The translations under genes and the position numbers were made by a program. The notes under the pieces were generated by a model. It worked only from the letters and a program-made list of their open reading frames with translations. It ran no database searches and had not been told where the DNA came from. From Deltaproteobacteria bacterium (GTDB taxonomy: Bacteria > Myxococcota_A > UBA9042): a stretch of 64,000 nucleotides of DNA. Location of the stretch: assembly GCA_020632665.1 (NCBI GenBank), contig JACKFC010000005.1:62001-126000 (forward strand), given 5' to 3'. Every line of letters begins with the position of its first letter. Within the stretch, counting starts at the first letter, position 1. Below, in pieces: positions 34,848 through 42,985 of the stretch.

Positions 34848-37690
34848 CGTCCCTCCTGTCGCGCGAGCTCCGCGCGCCGCCACGGAGCCCCGCCATGGCT
34901 TTCGTCCATCACCGCGTCGTGCGCTTCCAGGACTGTGATCCGGCTGGAATCGTCTACTTCGCCCGCGCCTTCGAATTCGCCCACCAGGCCTTCGAGGACT
35001 GCCTCGCCGCCGGCAACCTGCCGCTGCCGGGCATCCTCGACAGCGCCGATTGGGCGATGCCGCTGGTCCACGCCGAGGCCAGCTACCGCGCCCCGATGCG
35101 CTTTGGCGACGCGCTGCGGATCGAGGTCCGCGTCGCCGACCGTGGCGCCAGCTCGCTGCGCTTCGGCTTCGCGATCTTCGGCGAAGAGGACCAGGTGCTG
35201 CGCGCCGAGGTCGTGCACGTCCACGTCGCCGTCGAGCGGGCCGGCTTCCGCAAGCGGCCGCTGCCCGAGAGCGTCGTCGCTGCGTTGCTGCTCGCCGGCG
35301 CGATAGAGCCGGTCCAGGCGCCGTAGCGCTTCGCCCGAGGGCTTGCCGATGCCCCCCGGGTTGGCCGGCAGGGCGCGGACCCAATAGACCGCGTCCGGCG
35401 CTGCGTAGCGCGGCAGCGCCTGCCGCACGCGCTGCCGCAGCGCGTCGAGCGAGGGCCCGTCGGTGCGCGGATCGCGGCCCGCCGCGGGGACCAGCGCGGC
35501 GATCGGCCGGCGCCCCCAGCGCGCGTCGTCGCGACCGGTGACCAGCGCCGCCGCGACCGCGGGGTCGGCCTGCAGCAACGCCTCCACCGCGCGGGGATCG
35601 ACCTTCGCGCCGCCGCTGACGATCACGTCGTCGAGCCGGCCCAGCGCGCACATCCCGCCGGGCTCGAGCGTCGCGGCGTCACGGCTCTGCCAGCGCCCGC
35701 CGGGGAGCGAGGGACCGGTCGCGCGCAGCGCCCGATCGGCCGTCGTCTGCAGGTCGACGCCGAGGAGCGGCGGCAAGGGCTCGCTGCCGTCCGCGCCGTC
35801 GGGCCACGCAGCGCCCGCCAGGGTCGTGCAGATGCCGCTGGCCGCCTCGCTGGCGCCGTAGGTCCGCGCCAGCGGCAGCCCGGCCTCGAGCGCGCGCTGC
35901 ACCAACGCGGGCGGACACGCCGCGCCACCGACCAGCACGGCGCGCAACAACGGCAGCGGCGCCGCGCGGATGTCTGCACGATGATCGAGCCAGCTCTGCA
36001 GCATCGCCGGGGTCAGCGAGAGGTGGGTGGCGCCCCGCCGGGCACCTGCTTCGATCGCCGCAACGTCGGGCGCACAACGCTCGGCGACAGCACCGACCAG
36101 GGCGCAGCGCAGCAGCACCGCCAGCCCGCCGACGTGGTGCCACGGCAACGGCGAGAGCCAGCGGTCGGCCGGGCCGAGGCCCAGCCGGGTCGCGGTCGCC
36201 AGCGCGTTCCAGACCAGCTGCCGGCCCGTCAGCGCGACGACGTGCGGCGCGCCCGTTGTCCCCGAACTCGTCAGCCGGACCCACGGCCGACCCAGCGCGA
36301 CCAGCGGCGCTGGACCGGGCGTCACAGCCTCTTCGATGGCGTCGGCGCAGGGCAGGGCGTCGGCGTGGACGTCAGCCTGCAGCGCCGCGTCGAGCCGTCG
36401 CGCTTGTGCTGGCGCCGCGTCGGGCGGCAACAGCGCGACCTCGATGCCGAGCGCGATCGCGGCGTGCAGCGTCGCCACCGCGTCGAGGTCGTCGCGGCAG
36501 GGCAGGGCGAGGCGATCGCCCGGCAGCATCCCGGCGACGCGGATGGCGCGTTCTGCGACGGCGATCCGGCGCCGCAGCGTGCCGACGGTCAACGTCTCGC
36601 CGGCCAGCACCAGCGCCGGGCGCTCGGTCCCGAGCGCCGCGAGCGTAGTGATCGGCGCTGGCACCCGCTCGGTGCGCGGCGTCGGCGTGGCCGCGCTCTC
36701 CGCCTCGACCTGCGCCACCGCCGCTGCGCCGAGGCCGACGCTGCCGCGCGCCGCCTGTGGCACGCAGCGGGCCACAGCAGCGACGCCGCGCGCCGCGATC
36801 GGTCCCTCGAAGGTGCTGGTGACGTGGACCCGCAGCCCGGCAGCCGACGCGGCGTCGATCAGTTCGAGTGCGCCGAGCAGGCCGCTGCAGGTCGGCTTGA
36901 CCACGACCGCACCGACGCTCGTCGCCGCCAGCCAGCGGTGCAGCGCGTCGACGTCTCGAACCTGCTCGTCCAGCGCGATCGTCACCCCCGGGCGATGCAG
37001 CGCCGCGAGGCGGGTCGGATCCGGCTGGGCGATCGGCTCCTCGACCGTGATGTGGCGTCCACTCCGCGCCAAGCCGGCGAGGCCGTCGAGCAGCAGCGCG
37101 GCCTCCGCGTCGTCCAGGCTGCCGTTGGCGTCGAGCAGGACGCCCTCGGCGCCGGCGTCCAGCGCTGCGCCGGCGGCCTGCAGCGCCGTGTCGACGCCGC
37201 CAGCCTGGACCTTGAACTTCACGTGCGCCGACGCAGATGTGCCGCCGCCGAGCTCGTGCACGACCAGCGTCGCGCCATCGGATCCGCCGAGCAGGGTCGC
37301 CATGCCGACGCCGAGGCGCTGCGCCAGGGTCGCGACGATGGCCTGCTCCAAGGCGAAGCGCGCCGCCGGCGGGGCGTCGCCGAGCAGCTGCCGGACGCAG
37401 CCGGCCAGCGCGGCGCGATCGACACGCGGTGCCTGCCAGGCGGCAGCCGGACCCGCGACGAGGCAGGGCTCGAGCGACACGCCGGCCTCGCCGATCTGCG
37501 CTGCGGCACGCTGCAGCGCCGTGGCGATCGCATGCACGTCGCCGCCGCCGTAGCCGGGCAGCGGCGCGGCCTCACCGAACGCGCTGTGGCCCGCGTCGTC
37601 CCACACGTCGAGGAGAAACGCCCGCCGCGCCGGCGCCGTCCCGCAGGCGCACAGGCGTATCGGCCGAACCGCGGCGTCGACGATCCTCAT
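34844..37690 (-). CDS. menC-menE: o-Succinylbenzoate synthase / o-succinylbenzoate-CoA ligase fusion (MenC-MenE) with a read-through tail
   Basis: 948 residues as read. Residues 1-345 are a MenC enolase-superfamily barrel: HVKFKVQ (KxK), LDANGS, VEEPIAQ, LDEQV and VVVKPTCSGLL. Residues about 350-790 are MenE: LTSSGTTGAPH (P-loop), TYGASEAASG, LDDVIVSGGAKV and the end PGGIGKPSGEALRRL, where MenE proteins normally stop. No stop codon follows: the frame stays open about 150 codons across the whole of menI, antisense to it, and ends at 34844 with ATGA on the polyprenyl synthase start. ATG overlaps the menA stop. It makes o-succinylbenzoate and its CoA ester. The tail may be translated or may reflect a lost stop. 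Confidence 0.85.
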   Translation of the reverse strand: MRIVDAAVRPIRLCACGTAPARRAFLLDVWDDAGHSAFGEAAPLPGYGGGDVHAIATALQRAAAQIGEAGVSLEPCLVAGPAAAWQAPRVDRAALAGCVRQLLGDAPPAARFALEQAIVATLAQRLGVGMATLLGGSDGATLVVHELGGGTSASAHVKFKVQAGGVDTALQAAGAALDAGAEGVLLDANGSLDDAEAALLLDGLAGLARSGRHITVEEPIAQPDPTRLAALHRPGVTIALDEQVRDVDALHRWLAATSVGAVVVKPTCSGLLGALELIDAASAAGLRVHVTSTFEGPIAARGVAAVARCVPQAARGSVGLGAAAVAQVEAESAATPTPRTERVPAPITTLAALGTERPALVLAGETLTVGTLRRRIAVAERAIRVAGMLPGDRLALPCRDDLDAVATLHAAIALGIEVALLPPDAAPAQARRLDAALQADVHADALPCADAIEEAVTPGPAPLVALGRPWVRLTSSGTTGAPHVVALTGRQLVWNALATATRLGLGPADRWLSPLPWHHVGGLAVLLRCALVGAVAERCAPDVAAIEAGARRGATHLSLTPAMLQSWLDHRADIRAAPLPLLRAVLVGGAACPPALVQRALEAGLPLARTYGASEAASGICTTLAGAAWPDGADGSEPLPPLLGVDLQTTADRALRATGPSLPGGRWQSRDAATLEPGGMCALGRLDDVIVSGGAKVDPRAVEALLQADPAVAAALVTGRDDARWGRRPIAALVPAAGRDPRTDGPSLDALRQRVRQALPRYAAPDAVYWVRALPANPGGIGKPSGEALRRLDRLYRAGEQQRSDDALGQRPLAEAGPLDGDVDVHDLGAQHLVLFAEDREAEAQRAGATVGDADLDPQRVAKAHRGAVAGLGVDQRHRPIGAVEDARQRQVAGGEAVLEGLVGEFEGAGEVDDSSRITVLEAHDAVMDESHGGAPWRRAELARQEGR
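34895..35326 (+). CDS. menI: 4HBT-family thioesterase, probable DHNA-CoA thioesterase
   Basis: 143 residues, a single hot-dog domain. FQDCDPAGIVYFARAFEFAHQAFED at the N-terminus contains the catalytic Asp of the 4-hydroxybenzoyl-CoA thioesterase family; YRAPMRFGDALRIEV is the second block. Its place in a menaquinone locus makes DHNA-CoA hydrolysis the likely job (MenI); another acyl-CoA thioesterase role is possible. It lies on the plus strand opposite the 3' end of the menC-menE reading frame and starts 48 bases from the oppositely directed polyprenyl synthase gene, which is an unusual arrangement. Confidence 0.78.
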   Translation: MAFVHHRVVRFQDCDPAGIVYFARAFEFAHQAFEDCLAAGNLPLPGILDSADWAMPLVHAEASYRAPMRFGDALRIEVRVADRGASSLRFGFAIFGEEDQVLRAEVVHVHVAVERAGFRKRPLPESVVAALLLAGAIEPVQAP

Positions 37691-38625
37691 TGGCCGCTCC
37701 CGCCCCAGACGATCCCGACCGCGAGCAGCAGCGACCAGAGCAGGCCGAGCTGGGCCGTCCGACCGAGCAGGGGGTTCAACGCGGCGCCGTCCGTCCGCCA
37801 GACGGCCGCGGTGGTCGCGATGCCCAGCGGCGCCGCCAGCCACGCCAGCATCCAATGCGCGTCGCCGAGGCCGAGCAGCCACGCCAGCGGAGAGACGGCG
37901 AAGGCGACGCCACAGAGCACGCTGTGCTGCAGCCGCGTCGTGCGGGCGCCGAGACGAACCGCGAGCGTCCGCTTGCCGGCGCGGGCGTCGCTGGCCCGGT
38001 CACGCAGGTTGTTCACCACCAGGATCGCGGTGGCCAGCGCCCCGGCGCCGCTCGCCACCAGCCAGGTCGCGGCGGTCGGCTCGACGCCGTGGACCCAGAC
38101 GGTGCCGCCCACCGCACAGAGGCCGAAGTAGAGGAAGACCAGGGCGTCGCCGAGGCCGAGGTAGCCGAGCGGTCGCGGCCCGCCGGTATAGAGCACCGCA
38201 GCCGCCGCGCCAGAGAGCCCGATCAGCGCGATCGGCCAACCGCCGCGCAGGATCAGCACCGCGCCGACGCCGAGCGCTGCCGCGATCGTCAGCGCCGTCG
38301 CCAGCAGCAACTGACGCGGCGTCAGCCACCCCGCCGCCGCCGCGCGGGTCGGGCCAAGGCGGTCCGGGCCGTCAGCGCCCTTCAGGGTGTCGAATGCGTC
38401 GTTGGCGAGGTTGCTGGCGATCTGCAGGAGCAGCGCGCCGGCGGCGCAGAGCGTCGCGATCAGCGGCTCGACCGCACCCTCCGCCGCCGCCAGCGCGACG
38501 CCGAGCGCGACCGGGCCGAACGCGGCAGGCAGGGTCTTGGGGCGCAGGGCAGCGATCCACCGCCCTGCCACGCCCGGACCGACTGCCTTCGTTTGCTCCG
38601 AGTGCGTTTGCTCCGTCGTGAACAT
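37687..38625 (-). CDS. menA: 1,4-Dihydroxy-2-naphthoate polyprenyltransferase
   Basis: 312 residues, about eight or nine membrane helices. The first Asp-rich motif NLANDAFDTLKGAD near residue 72 and the second NNLRDRASDARAGKRTLAVRLG near 195 are those of UbiA/MenA prenyltransferases, and the NDAFD spelling fits MenA. It joins a polyprenyl chain to DHNA in the inner membrane. First gene of the operon menA, menC-menE, polyprenyl synthase, DAHP synthase, menG. The candidate promoter at 38684-38712 overlaps that of the divergent regulator. Confidence 0.94.
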   Translation of the reverse strand: MFTTEQTHSEQTKAVGPGVAGRWIAALRPKTLPAAFGPVALGVALAAAEGAVEPLIATLCAAGALLLQIASNLANDAFDTLKGADGPDRLGPTRAAAAGWLTPRQLLLATALTIAAALGVGAVLILRGGWPIALIGLSGAAAAVLYTGGPRPLGYLGLGDALVFLYFGLCAVGGTVWVHGVEPTAATWLVASGAGALATAILVVNNLRDRASDARAGKRTLAVRLGARTTRLQHSVLCGVAFAVSPLAWLLGLGDAHWMLAWLAAPLGIATTAAVWRTDGAALNPLLGRTAQLGLLWSLLLAVGIVWGGSGQ

Positions 38626-38664
38626 CGTGTCTCGCCCGGTCCGGCAGCGAACGTGGCCGCCCTA

Positions 38665-38693
38665 TGGACCCTGCAACGCCCGGATGGTAGCGT
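38665..38693 (+). promoter_or_regulatory. Candidate promoter of the GbsR/MarR-type regulator
   Basis: -35 TGGACC (38665-38670), 17-base spacer, -10 TAGCGT (38688-38693). The -10 overlaps the -10 of the menA promoter on the other strand by two bases. Confidence 0.42.
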
Positions 38694-38712
38694 TTGTTTC
38701 GGAGTTGTTCAA
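38684..38712 (-). promoter_or_regulatory. Candidate menA operon promoter
   Basis: Minus strand: -35 TTGAAC (38707-38712), exactly 17-base spacer, -10 TACCAT (38684-38689). The -35 falls within the dyad at 38706-38725, so a protein bound there would block it. Confidence 0.48.
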
Positions 38713-38725
38713 GGCGGCGTGAACA
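38706..38725. promoter_or_regulatory. 20-base dyad, candidate operator of the divergent regulator
   Basis: TGTTCA (38706-38711), 8-base gap, TGAACA (38720-38725), perfect arms. It covers the -35 of the menA promoter and lies about 13 bases after the -10 of the regulator gene, ideal for repressing both. Assignment to the neighbouring regulator is inference. Confidence 0.45.
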
Positions 38726-38754
38726 GGCGCAACGATCCAAGGGGGGCGACGAGC

Positions 38755-39336
38755 ATGAGCGACAGCGAGCAGCCAGCCCCGAACCCCGTCGTGCAGGCCC
38801 GCGTGCTCGAGGTCTGCGACGCGATCGGCGCCTTCATCGAGTGGTGGGGCTTCAAGGCCGTCCATGGCCGCGTCTGGGCCCTCTTGGCGCTGCGTGGCGC
38901 GCCGATGTCCCAGGCCGAGATCGGACGCACCTTCGGCCTCTCGCGCGCCGGGATCAGCGGCGCGGTGCACGATCTCGAGGAGTGGGGCCTGGTCGAGGTC
39001 GTCGGCGAAGGCCGCAACGCGCCGTGGCAGGCTCGGCTCGACGTCTGGCCGACGATCGCCAAGGTCCTGCGCAGCCGGGAGTGGATGCTGATCGAGTCGG
39101 CCCGGGTGGCGCTCGAGGGGGCCATCGACGAGGCCGAGGTCGCCGCCTCCCGCGGCGAGCACATCGGCTACGACGTCGACCGCATGCGGACGCTGCTGCG
39201 GCTGACCGAGGTCGCCCAGGCGCTGCTGCGCTTGCTCGTCTCGTTGCGGACGCCGAAGCGCGTCGAAGGCACCCTCGAGGGCATCGGTGAGTGGCTCGGC
39301 CGGGCCGGGCAGGCGTTCCGCGGCCTGCGCAGCTGA
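38755..39336 (+). CDS. GbsR/MarR-family transcriptional regulator
   Basis: 193 residues. Winged helix-turn-helix at about residues 25-90 (AEIGRTFGLSRAGISGAVHDLEEWGLVEVVGEGR), with the GFKAVHGRVWALL start characteristic of the GbsR group, then a helical C-terminal part for dimerisation. Such proteins are usually cytoplasmic repressors responding to small ligands. Divergent from menA with 129 bases between, two facing promoters and a dyad, so control of the menaquinone operon and of itself is likely. GGGGGG-like ribosome site precedes the ATG. Ligand unknown. Confidence 0.85.
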   Translation: MSDSEQPAPNPVVQARVLEVCDAIGAFIEWWGFKAVHGRVWALLALRGAPMSQAEIGRTFGLSRAGISGAVHDLEEWGLVEVVGEGRNAPWQARLDVWPTIAKVLRSREWMLIESARVALEGAIDEAEVAASRGEHIGYDVDRMRTLLRLTEVAQALLRLLVSLRTPKRVEGTLEGIGEWLGRAGQAFRGLRS

Positions 39337-39356
39337 GCCCGGGATTGGCCCCGCGA

Positions 39357-39386
39357 TTGAGCCGATCTGCTGGCTCGTGCTAGGAC
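39357..39386 (+). promoter_or_regulatory. Candidate promoter of the lipoprotein-trpS group
   Basis: -35 TTGAGC (39357-39362), 18-base spacer, -10 TAGGAC (39381-39386), 49 bases before the lipoprotein ATG. A short hairpin (GAGCC/GGCTC) lies within the spacer. Confidence 0.38.
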
Positions 39387-39435
39387 GCTGCGCAGGTCGT
39401 CGGGTCCGCCGCCGACCTTCGCCCGGGAGCCCCAC

Positions 39436-39927
39436 ATGCGCCGCGTCCTGCCCCGAATCGCCCGTCCCCATCGCCCCGCGTTCCTGATCGCCGGCCTCGC
39501 CGTGATCGCCGCCGGTTGCGGCAACCCGCAGGTCAAGGACGCGCCGCCGCCGCCGCCGCCACCGAAGAAGCAGGCGCCCGCGGCCCCCGATGCCTACCGC
39601 GACCACAGCGGCCCGCACGCCGCCGCCGGCGAGGTCTTCCAGCTCAAGGACACGCCGATCGCCGTCGATGGCGTGCAGGTCGTCGTCTCGCTGATCAAGG
39701 CGACCTGGACCAAGCGCGAGCTCGACGACGGCCGGGTCATCCGCGAGGGTTCGGCCGAGATCGAGATCCGCAAGGGCGAAGAGCGCACCAGCCGCATCCT
39801 CGACCAGGACGAGTCGGTCGTGCTCTTCGGCGTCCGCGTCACCGTCACCGGCGCCGGCGAGGACTACGACAAGTCGCGGCTGGACTATATCCCCTGGGTC
39901 GAGCTGAAGGTCGAAGCCGCGCAATAG
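39436..39927 (+). CDS. Small lipoprotein, unknown function
   Basis: 163 residues. Signal peptide with lipobox AAGC at about residue 31, then a seven-Pro run from a (ccg)n tract and a Lys/Ala/Pro linker. The mature domain (about 55-163) is beta-rich: VDGVQVVVSLIKATWTKRE, GSAEIEIRKGEE, SVVLFGVRVTVTGAGED, ending WVELKVEA. It resembles small Ig-like or beta-sandwich domains, without a recognised family. Lies 29 bases before trpS and probably shares its transcript. Confidence 0.68.
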   Translation: MRRVLPRIARPHRPAFLIAGLAVIAAGCGNPQVKDAPPPPPPPKKQAPAAPDAYRDHSGPHAAAGEVFQLKDTPIAVDGVQVVVSLIKATWTKRELDDGRVIREGSAEIEIRKGEERTSRILDQDESVVLFGVRVTVTGAGEDYDKSRLDYIPWVELKVEAAQ

Positions 39928-39956
39928 CGCCCGCCCGCTCGCAGAAGGATCCCGAC

Positions 39957-40982
39957 ATGACCAAGCTCCGCGCCCTCTCGGGCATCAAGCCCACCGGCTC
40001 GCCGCATTGGGGCAACTATTTCGGCATGATCCAGCCGGCGGTCGCGCTCTCGAAGAGCTACGAGAGCTTCTATTTCATCGCCGACTTCCACGCCCTGACC
40101 ACCGTCCGCGACGCCGAGGCCCTGCGCGCCGACAGCTACCAGGTCGCCGCGACGCTGATCGCTGCCGGCCTCGATCCGGAGAGCTGCGTGCTGTGGCGGC
40201 AGAGCGACGTGCCGGAGGTCTGCGAGCTGGCCTGGCTGCTCGGCTGCGTCACCGGCTATGGCTTGGTCGAGCGCGCGCACGCCTTCAAGGACGCCCGCGC
40301 CAACGAGCGCGAGGTCAACTTCGGCGTGGTCTCGTACCCGGTGCTGATGGCGGCGGACATCCTGCTCTACGACGCCGACGCGGTGCCGGTGGGCAAGGAT
40401 CAGGTCCAGCACCTCGAGATGACCCGCGACATGGTCGGCTATTTCAACCAGCAATTCCTCGGCTCGATCGGCTACGACGACGACGATCGTTGGGACGGCA
40501 AGGGGCTCAAGCGGCCCGAGCCGATCGTCGCCGAGCGGGCCGCCGTCGTGCCTGGGCTCGATGGCCGCAAGATGAGCAAATCGTACGACAACTACGTGCC
40601 CGTCTTCGCCTCGCCGAAGCAGATGAAAAAAAGGATCATGCAGATCGTCACCGATAGCACGCCGCTGGAAGAGCCCAAGGATCCGACGACCTGCAACGTC
40701 TTCGCGATGTATCGCCTGCTGGCGACCGAGGCCGAGGTCGAAGCGCTGGCCGCCAAATACCGTGGCGGCAACTTCGGCTACGGCCACGCCAAGCTCGAGC
40801 TGCTCGCCGTCGCCGAGCGGACCTTCGGCCCGATGCGCGAGCGCTACGAGGCCCTGCTGGCCGATCGCGACGGCCTCGAGGCGATCTTGCAGCGCGGCGC
40901 GCTGCAGGCCCGCGCCGTCGCAGAGCCGGTGCTCGAGCGTGTGCGCGCCGCGGTCGGCTTGCCGTTGCGCCCGGTTCGGTAG
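39957..40982 (+). CDS. trpS: Tryptophanyl-tRNA synthetase
   Basis: 341 residues. Class I signature PTGSPHWGNYFG (HIGH equivalent PHWGNY) near residue 11-22 and the KMSKS loop GRKMSKSYDNY near 203, with VGKDQVQHLEMTRD, which is typical of TrpRS. Length is standard. It charges tRNA-Trp. The ATG is 29 bases after the lipoprotein. Contains an A-run (AAAAAA at about 40625) that could be a slippage site but the frame is intact. Confidence 0.97.
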   Translation: MTKLRALSGIKPTGSPHWGNYFGMIQPAVALSKSYESFYFIADFHALTTVRDAEALRADSYQVAATLIAAGLDPESCVLWRQSDVPEVCELAWLLGCVTGYGLVERAHAFKDARANEREVNFGVVSYPVLMAADILLYDADAVPVGKDQVQHLEMTRDMVGYFNQQFLGSIGYDDDDRWDGKGLKRPEPIVAERAAVVPGLDGRKMSKSYDNYVPVFASPKQMKKRIMQIVTDSTPLEEPKDPTTCNVFAMYRLLATEAEVEALAAKYRGGNFGYGHAKLELLAVAERTFGPMRERYEALLADRDGLEAILQRGALQARAVAEPVLERVRAAVGLPLRPVR

Positions 40983-40985
40983 CTC

Positions 40986-41882
40986 GTGGCGCCGATCGAT
41001 CCCGAGGATCCGGGCGCCGAGGCGCCACAGCAGGCCGAGATCCTGCCGCCGAGCCGGCCGCACCTCGGTGGCCCACCCAGCGGCCGGACCTTCGATCCCG
41101 ACGGCCGCACCATCGACTCCGGGCCGCGCCGCAGCCGCAGTGGCGGTGGCAGCGCCTCCTCGAACGTCGGTTGCTCCGCCGGCTGCGCGCCCGGCTTGTT
41201 TCGCCTGGTGGCCATCGGCGTCGCCTTGTTCGGCGCCGGGGCGCTCTTCCTGGCGCTGAAGCCGGCCGGCGGGCCGACCGAGATCGCGCGCTGGCTGCAC
41301 GACGCGGGGCCTGCGGGGATGGCCGTGGTGGTGGCTGGCGTGGCGCTCTCGACGCCGCTCTTCGTCCCCTCCGGCATCCTCGCGATCATCCCCGGCTATG
41401 TCTGGGGCACCGCGCTCGGCACCGGCCTGACGGTCCTCGGTGCGGCGCTCGGCGGCGCCATCAACATCCTCCTGGCGCGACGCCTGCTCGGCGATTGGGT
41501 CGGCCGCATGGTGGCGGGGAATCCGATGCTGGCGGCGCTGCGACAGAGCATCGCGACCCGCGGCTTCCGCATCGCCCTCGGATTGCGCCTCTCGCCCGTC
41601 GCGCCCTACGCGCTGCTCGCCTATTTGGCCGGCATCGCGGGGCTGCGGGTCCGGGTCTTCGCCCTGGCGTCGATCCTCGGCGGCATCCCGTGGACCTCGG
41701 TCTACGCCGCGTTCGGCGCCTTGTTGGCCACGCAGCGGAAGGTCGTCGCCCTGGACGCGCCGCCCGAATCACCCGGGATGACGGCGCTCCGCGTGGCTGG
41801 TGTGCTGTTCACCATCGGTATCGCGTGGTGGATCGGCCGGGTGGCGCGGCGCGACCTCGATCGGATCCGACGCGGCGGATGA
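40986..41882 (+). CDS. TVP38/TMEM64 (VTT, DedA-like) membrane protein
   Basis: 298 residues from a GTG three bases after the trpS stop. A 65-residue hydrophilic N-terminus with two Cys is followed by the VTT domain: helices around residues 76-94, 112-130, the motif FVPSGILAIIPGYVWGTALGTGLTVLGAALGGAINILLARRLLG and the later RGFRIALGLRLSPVAPYALLAYLAGIAGL. This is the core of the DedA/TVP38/TMEM64 family, in which members act in lipid scrambling or small-molecule transport at the inner membrane. Coupled to trpS. The start is uncertain because no good ribosome site is seen. Confidence 0.85.
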   Translation: MAPIDPEDPGAEAPQQAEILPPSRPHLGGPPSGRTFDPDGRTIDSGPRRSRSGGGSASSNVGCSAGCAPGLFRLVAIGVALFGAGALFLALKPAGGPTEIARWLHDAGPAGMAVVVAGVALSTPLFVPSGILAIIPGYVWGTALGTGLTVLGAALGGAINILLARRLLGDWVGRMVAGNPMLAALRQSIATRGFRIALGLRLSPVAPYALLAYLAGIAGLRVRVFALASILGGIPWTSVYAAFGALLATQRKVVALDAPPESPGMTALRVAGVLFTIGIAWWIGRVARRDLDRIRRGG

Positions 41883-41886
41883 GCGC

Positions 41887-42849
41887 TCAGAACGGGCGCA
41901 GCTCGTCCGGACCGTAGGCGCGCAGGTAGGCCTCTTCGATCCCCGGACAGCGGCGGAACGCGGCGCAACTCCGGCAGCGCTCGGGATAGACGTGCAACGC
42001 CGCCTCGATCGCGGCCATGCTGTAGACGGTCACGCCGTCTTTGTCGTCGAGGTAGTGGCTCTCGCCGAAGCCGCTGCGCGAGAGGTCGTCGGCCTCGGCG
42101 TCGCCGTGGACGCAATGCGGCAGCGCTTCCCAGCAGATGGCGAGGCCGCGCTGCTCGGCACGGCTGCGGGCGTCGGCGATGACGGCGCGGACCTCGTCGT
42201 AGCGCAGCTCGATGCCTTCCCAGCGCCCGCCCTTGCCGCCGTGGTAGGGGAAGCAGACTTTCAGCGTGACGTCGTCGCCCCATCGGTCGGCGCAGAAGTC
42301 GACCCATTCGCCGACGTGGTCGAGGTTCTGCCGGTTCAGCACGAGGTTGAGCATCAACCGCGCGCCGACCTCGCGCAGGTGGTCGATGCCGGCCAGTGTT
42401 TGTCCGAAGCCTTGCGCCGAGATGCCCGAGATCACGCAGCTCGCCGCCTCGCGATGGCTGTGGAAGCTGACGATCGCGCGATCGAGGCCCAGCGCCGCGG
42501 CGCGCTCGGCGACGTCGCGATCGGCGAACGAACGCCCGTGGGTGTTGATGTCCCAGGGGATGCCCAGGCTCTGCAGCTTGGCCGCGACGTCCCAGAACGC
42601 CGGATGGATCGTCGGCTCGCCGCCGGTGACGATGACGCGGCGGAAGCCCTGGCGGACGAGGTGGTCGGCGCGGGCGAGCAGCGTCTCTCGGCGCAGCTGC
42701 CAGATCTCCGGATCGCCGCTGTTGCTGCACATCGGGCAGCGGTTGTTGCAGAGCTCGCCGAGGCGGAACAAGACCAGCGAACGGGAGGTCACCGGCGTGT
42801 GCTCGGGCCTGCGCTTGCGCATCCATCGTTCGGCCGTTCGTTCCTGCAC
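41887..42849 (-). CDS. Radical SAM protein with C-terminal Cys cluster
   Basis: 320 residues from a GTG with GGAGGT five bases upstream; an ATG at 42822 is the alternative. CNNRCPMC near residue 34-41 binds the [4Fe-4S]/SAM cluster, VTGGEPTIHPAF binds SAM, DINTHGRSF follows. The C-terminus has RCRSCAAFRRCPG, a possible SPASM-like auxiliary cluster, so the protein may act on a peptide or protein substrate. It is divergent (136 bases) from the sulfur-carrier/JAMM gene set and just after the TVP38 gene on the opposite strand. No precursor peptide was recognised. Confidence 0.85.
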   Translation of the reverse strand: MQERTAERWMRKRRPEHTPVTSRSLVLFRLGELCNNRCPMCSNSGDPEIWQLRRETLLARADHLVRQGFRRVIVTGGEPTIHPAFWDVAAKLQSLGIPWDINTHGRSFADRDVAERAAALGLDRAIVSFHSHREAASCVISGISAQGFGQTLAGIDHLREVGARLMLNLVLNRQNLDHVGEWVDFCADRWGDDVTLKVCFPYHGGKGGRWEGIELRYDEVRAVIADARSRAEQRGLAICWEALPHCVHGDAEADDLSRSGFGESHYLDDKDGVTVYSMAAIEAALHVYPERCRSCAAFRRCPGIEEAYLRAYGPDELRPF

Positions 42850-42985
42850 CAGACCTCCGCGCGTGCGCGCCGCTGCACAGCGTCGCAGGTCGCCGAGGTC
42901 GGAGGCAAGGCGCCGACTTGCTTCCGACCCGCCGGCTCGGCACCTTCGGCGCCTGCCGCGTTCGGTGCGGCGATGGAGGCAGCGC

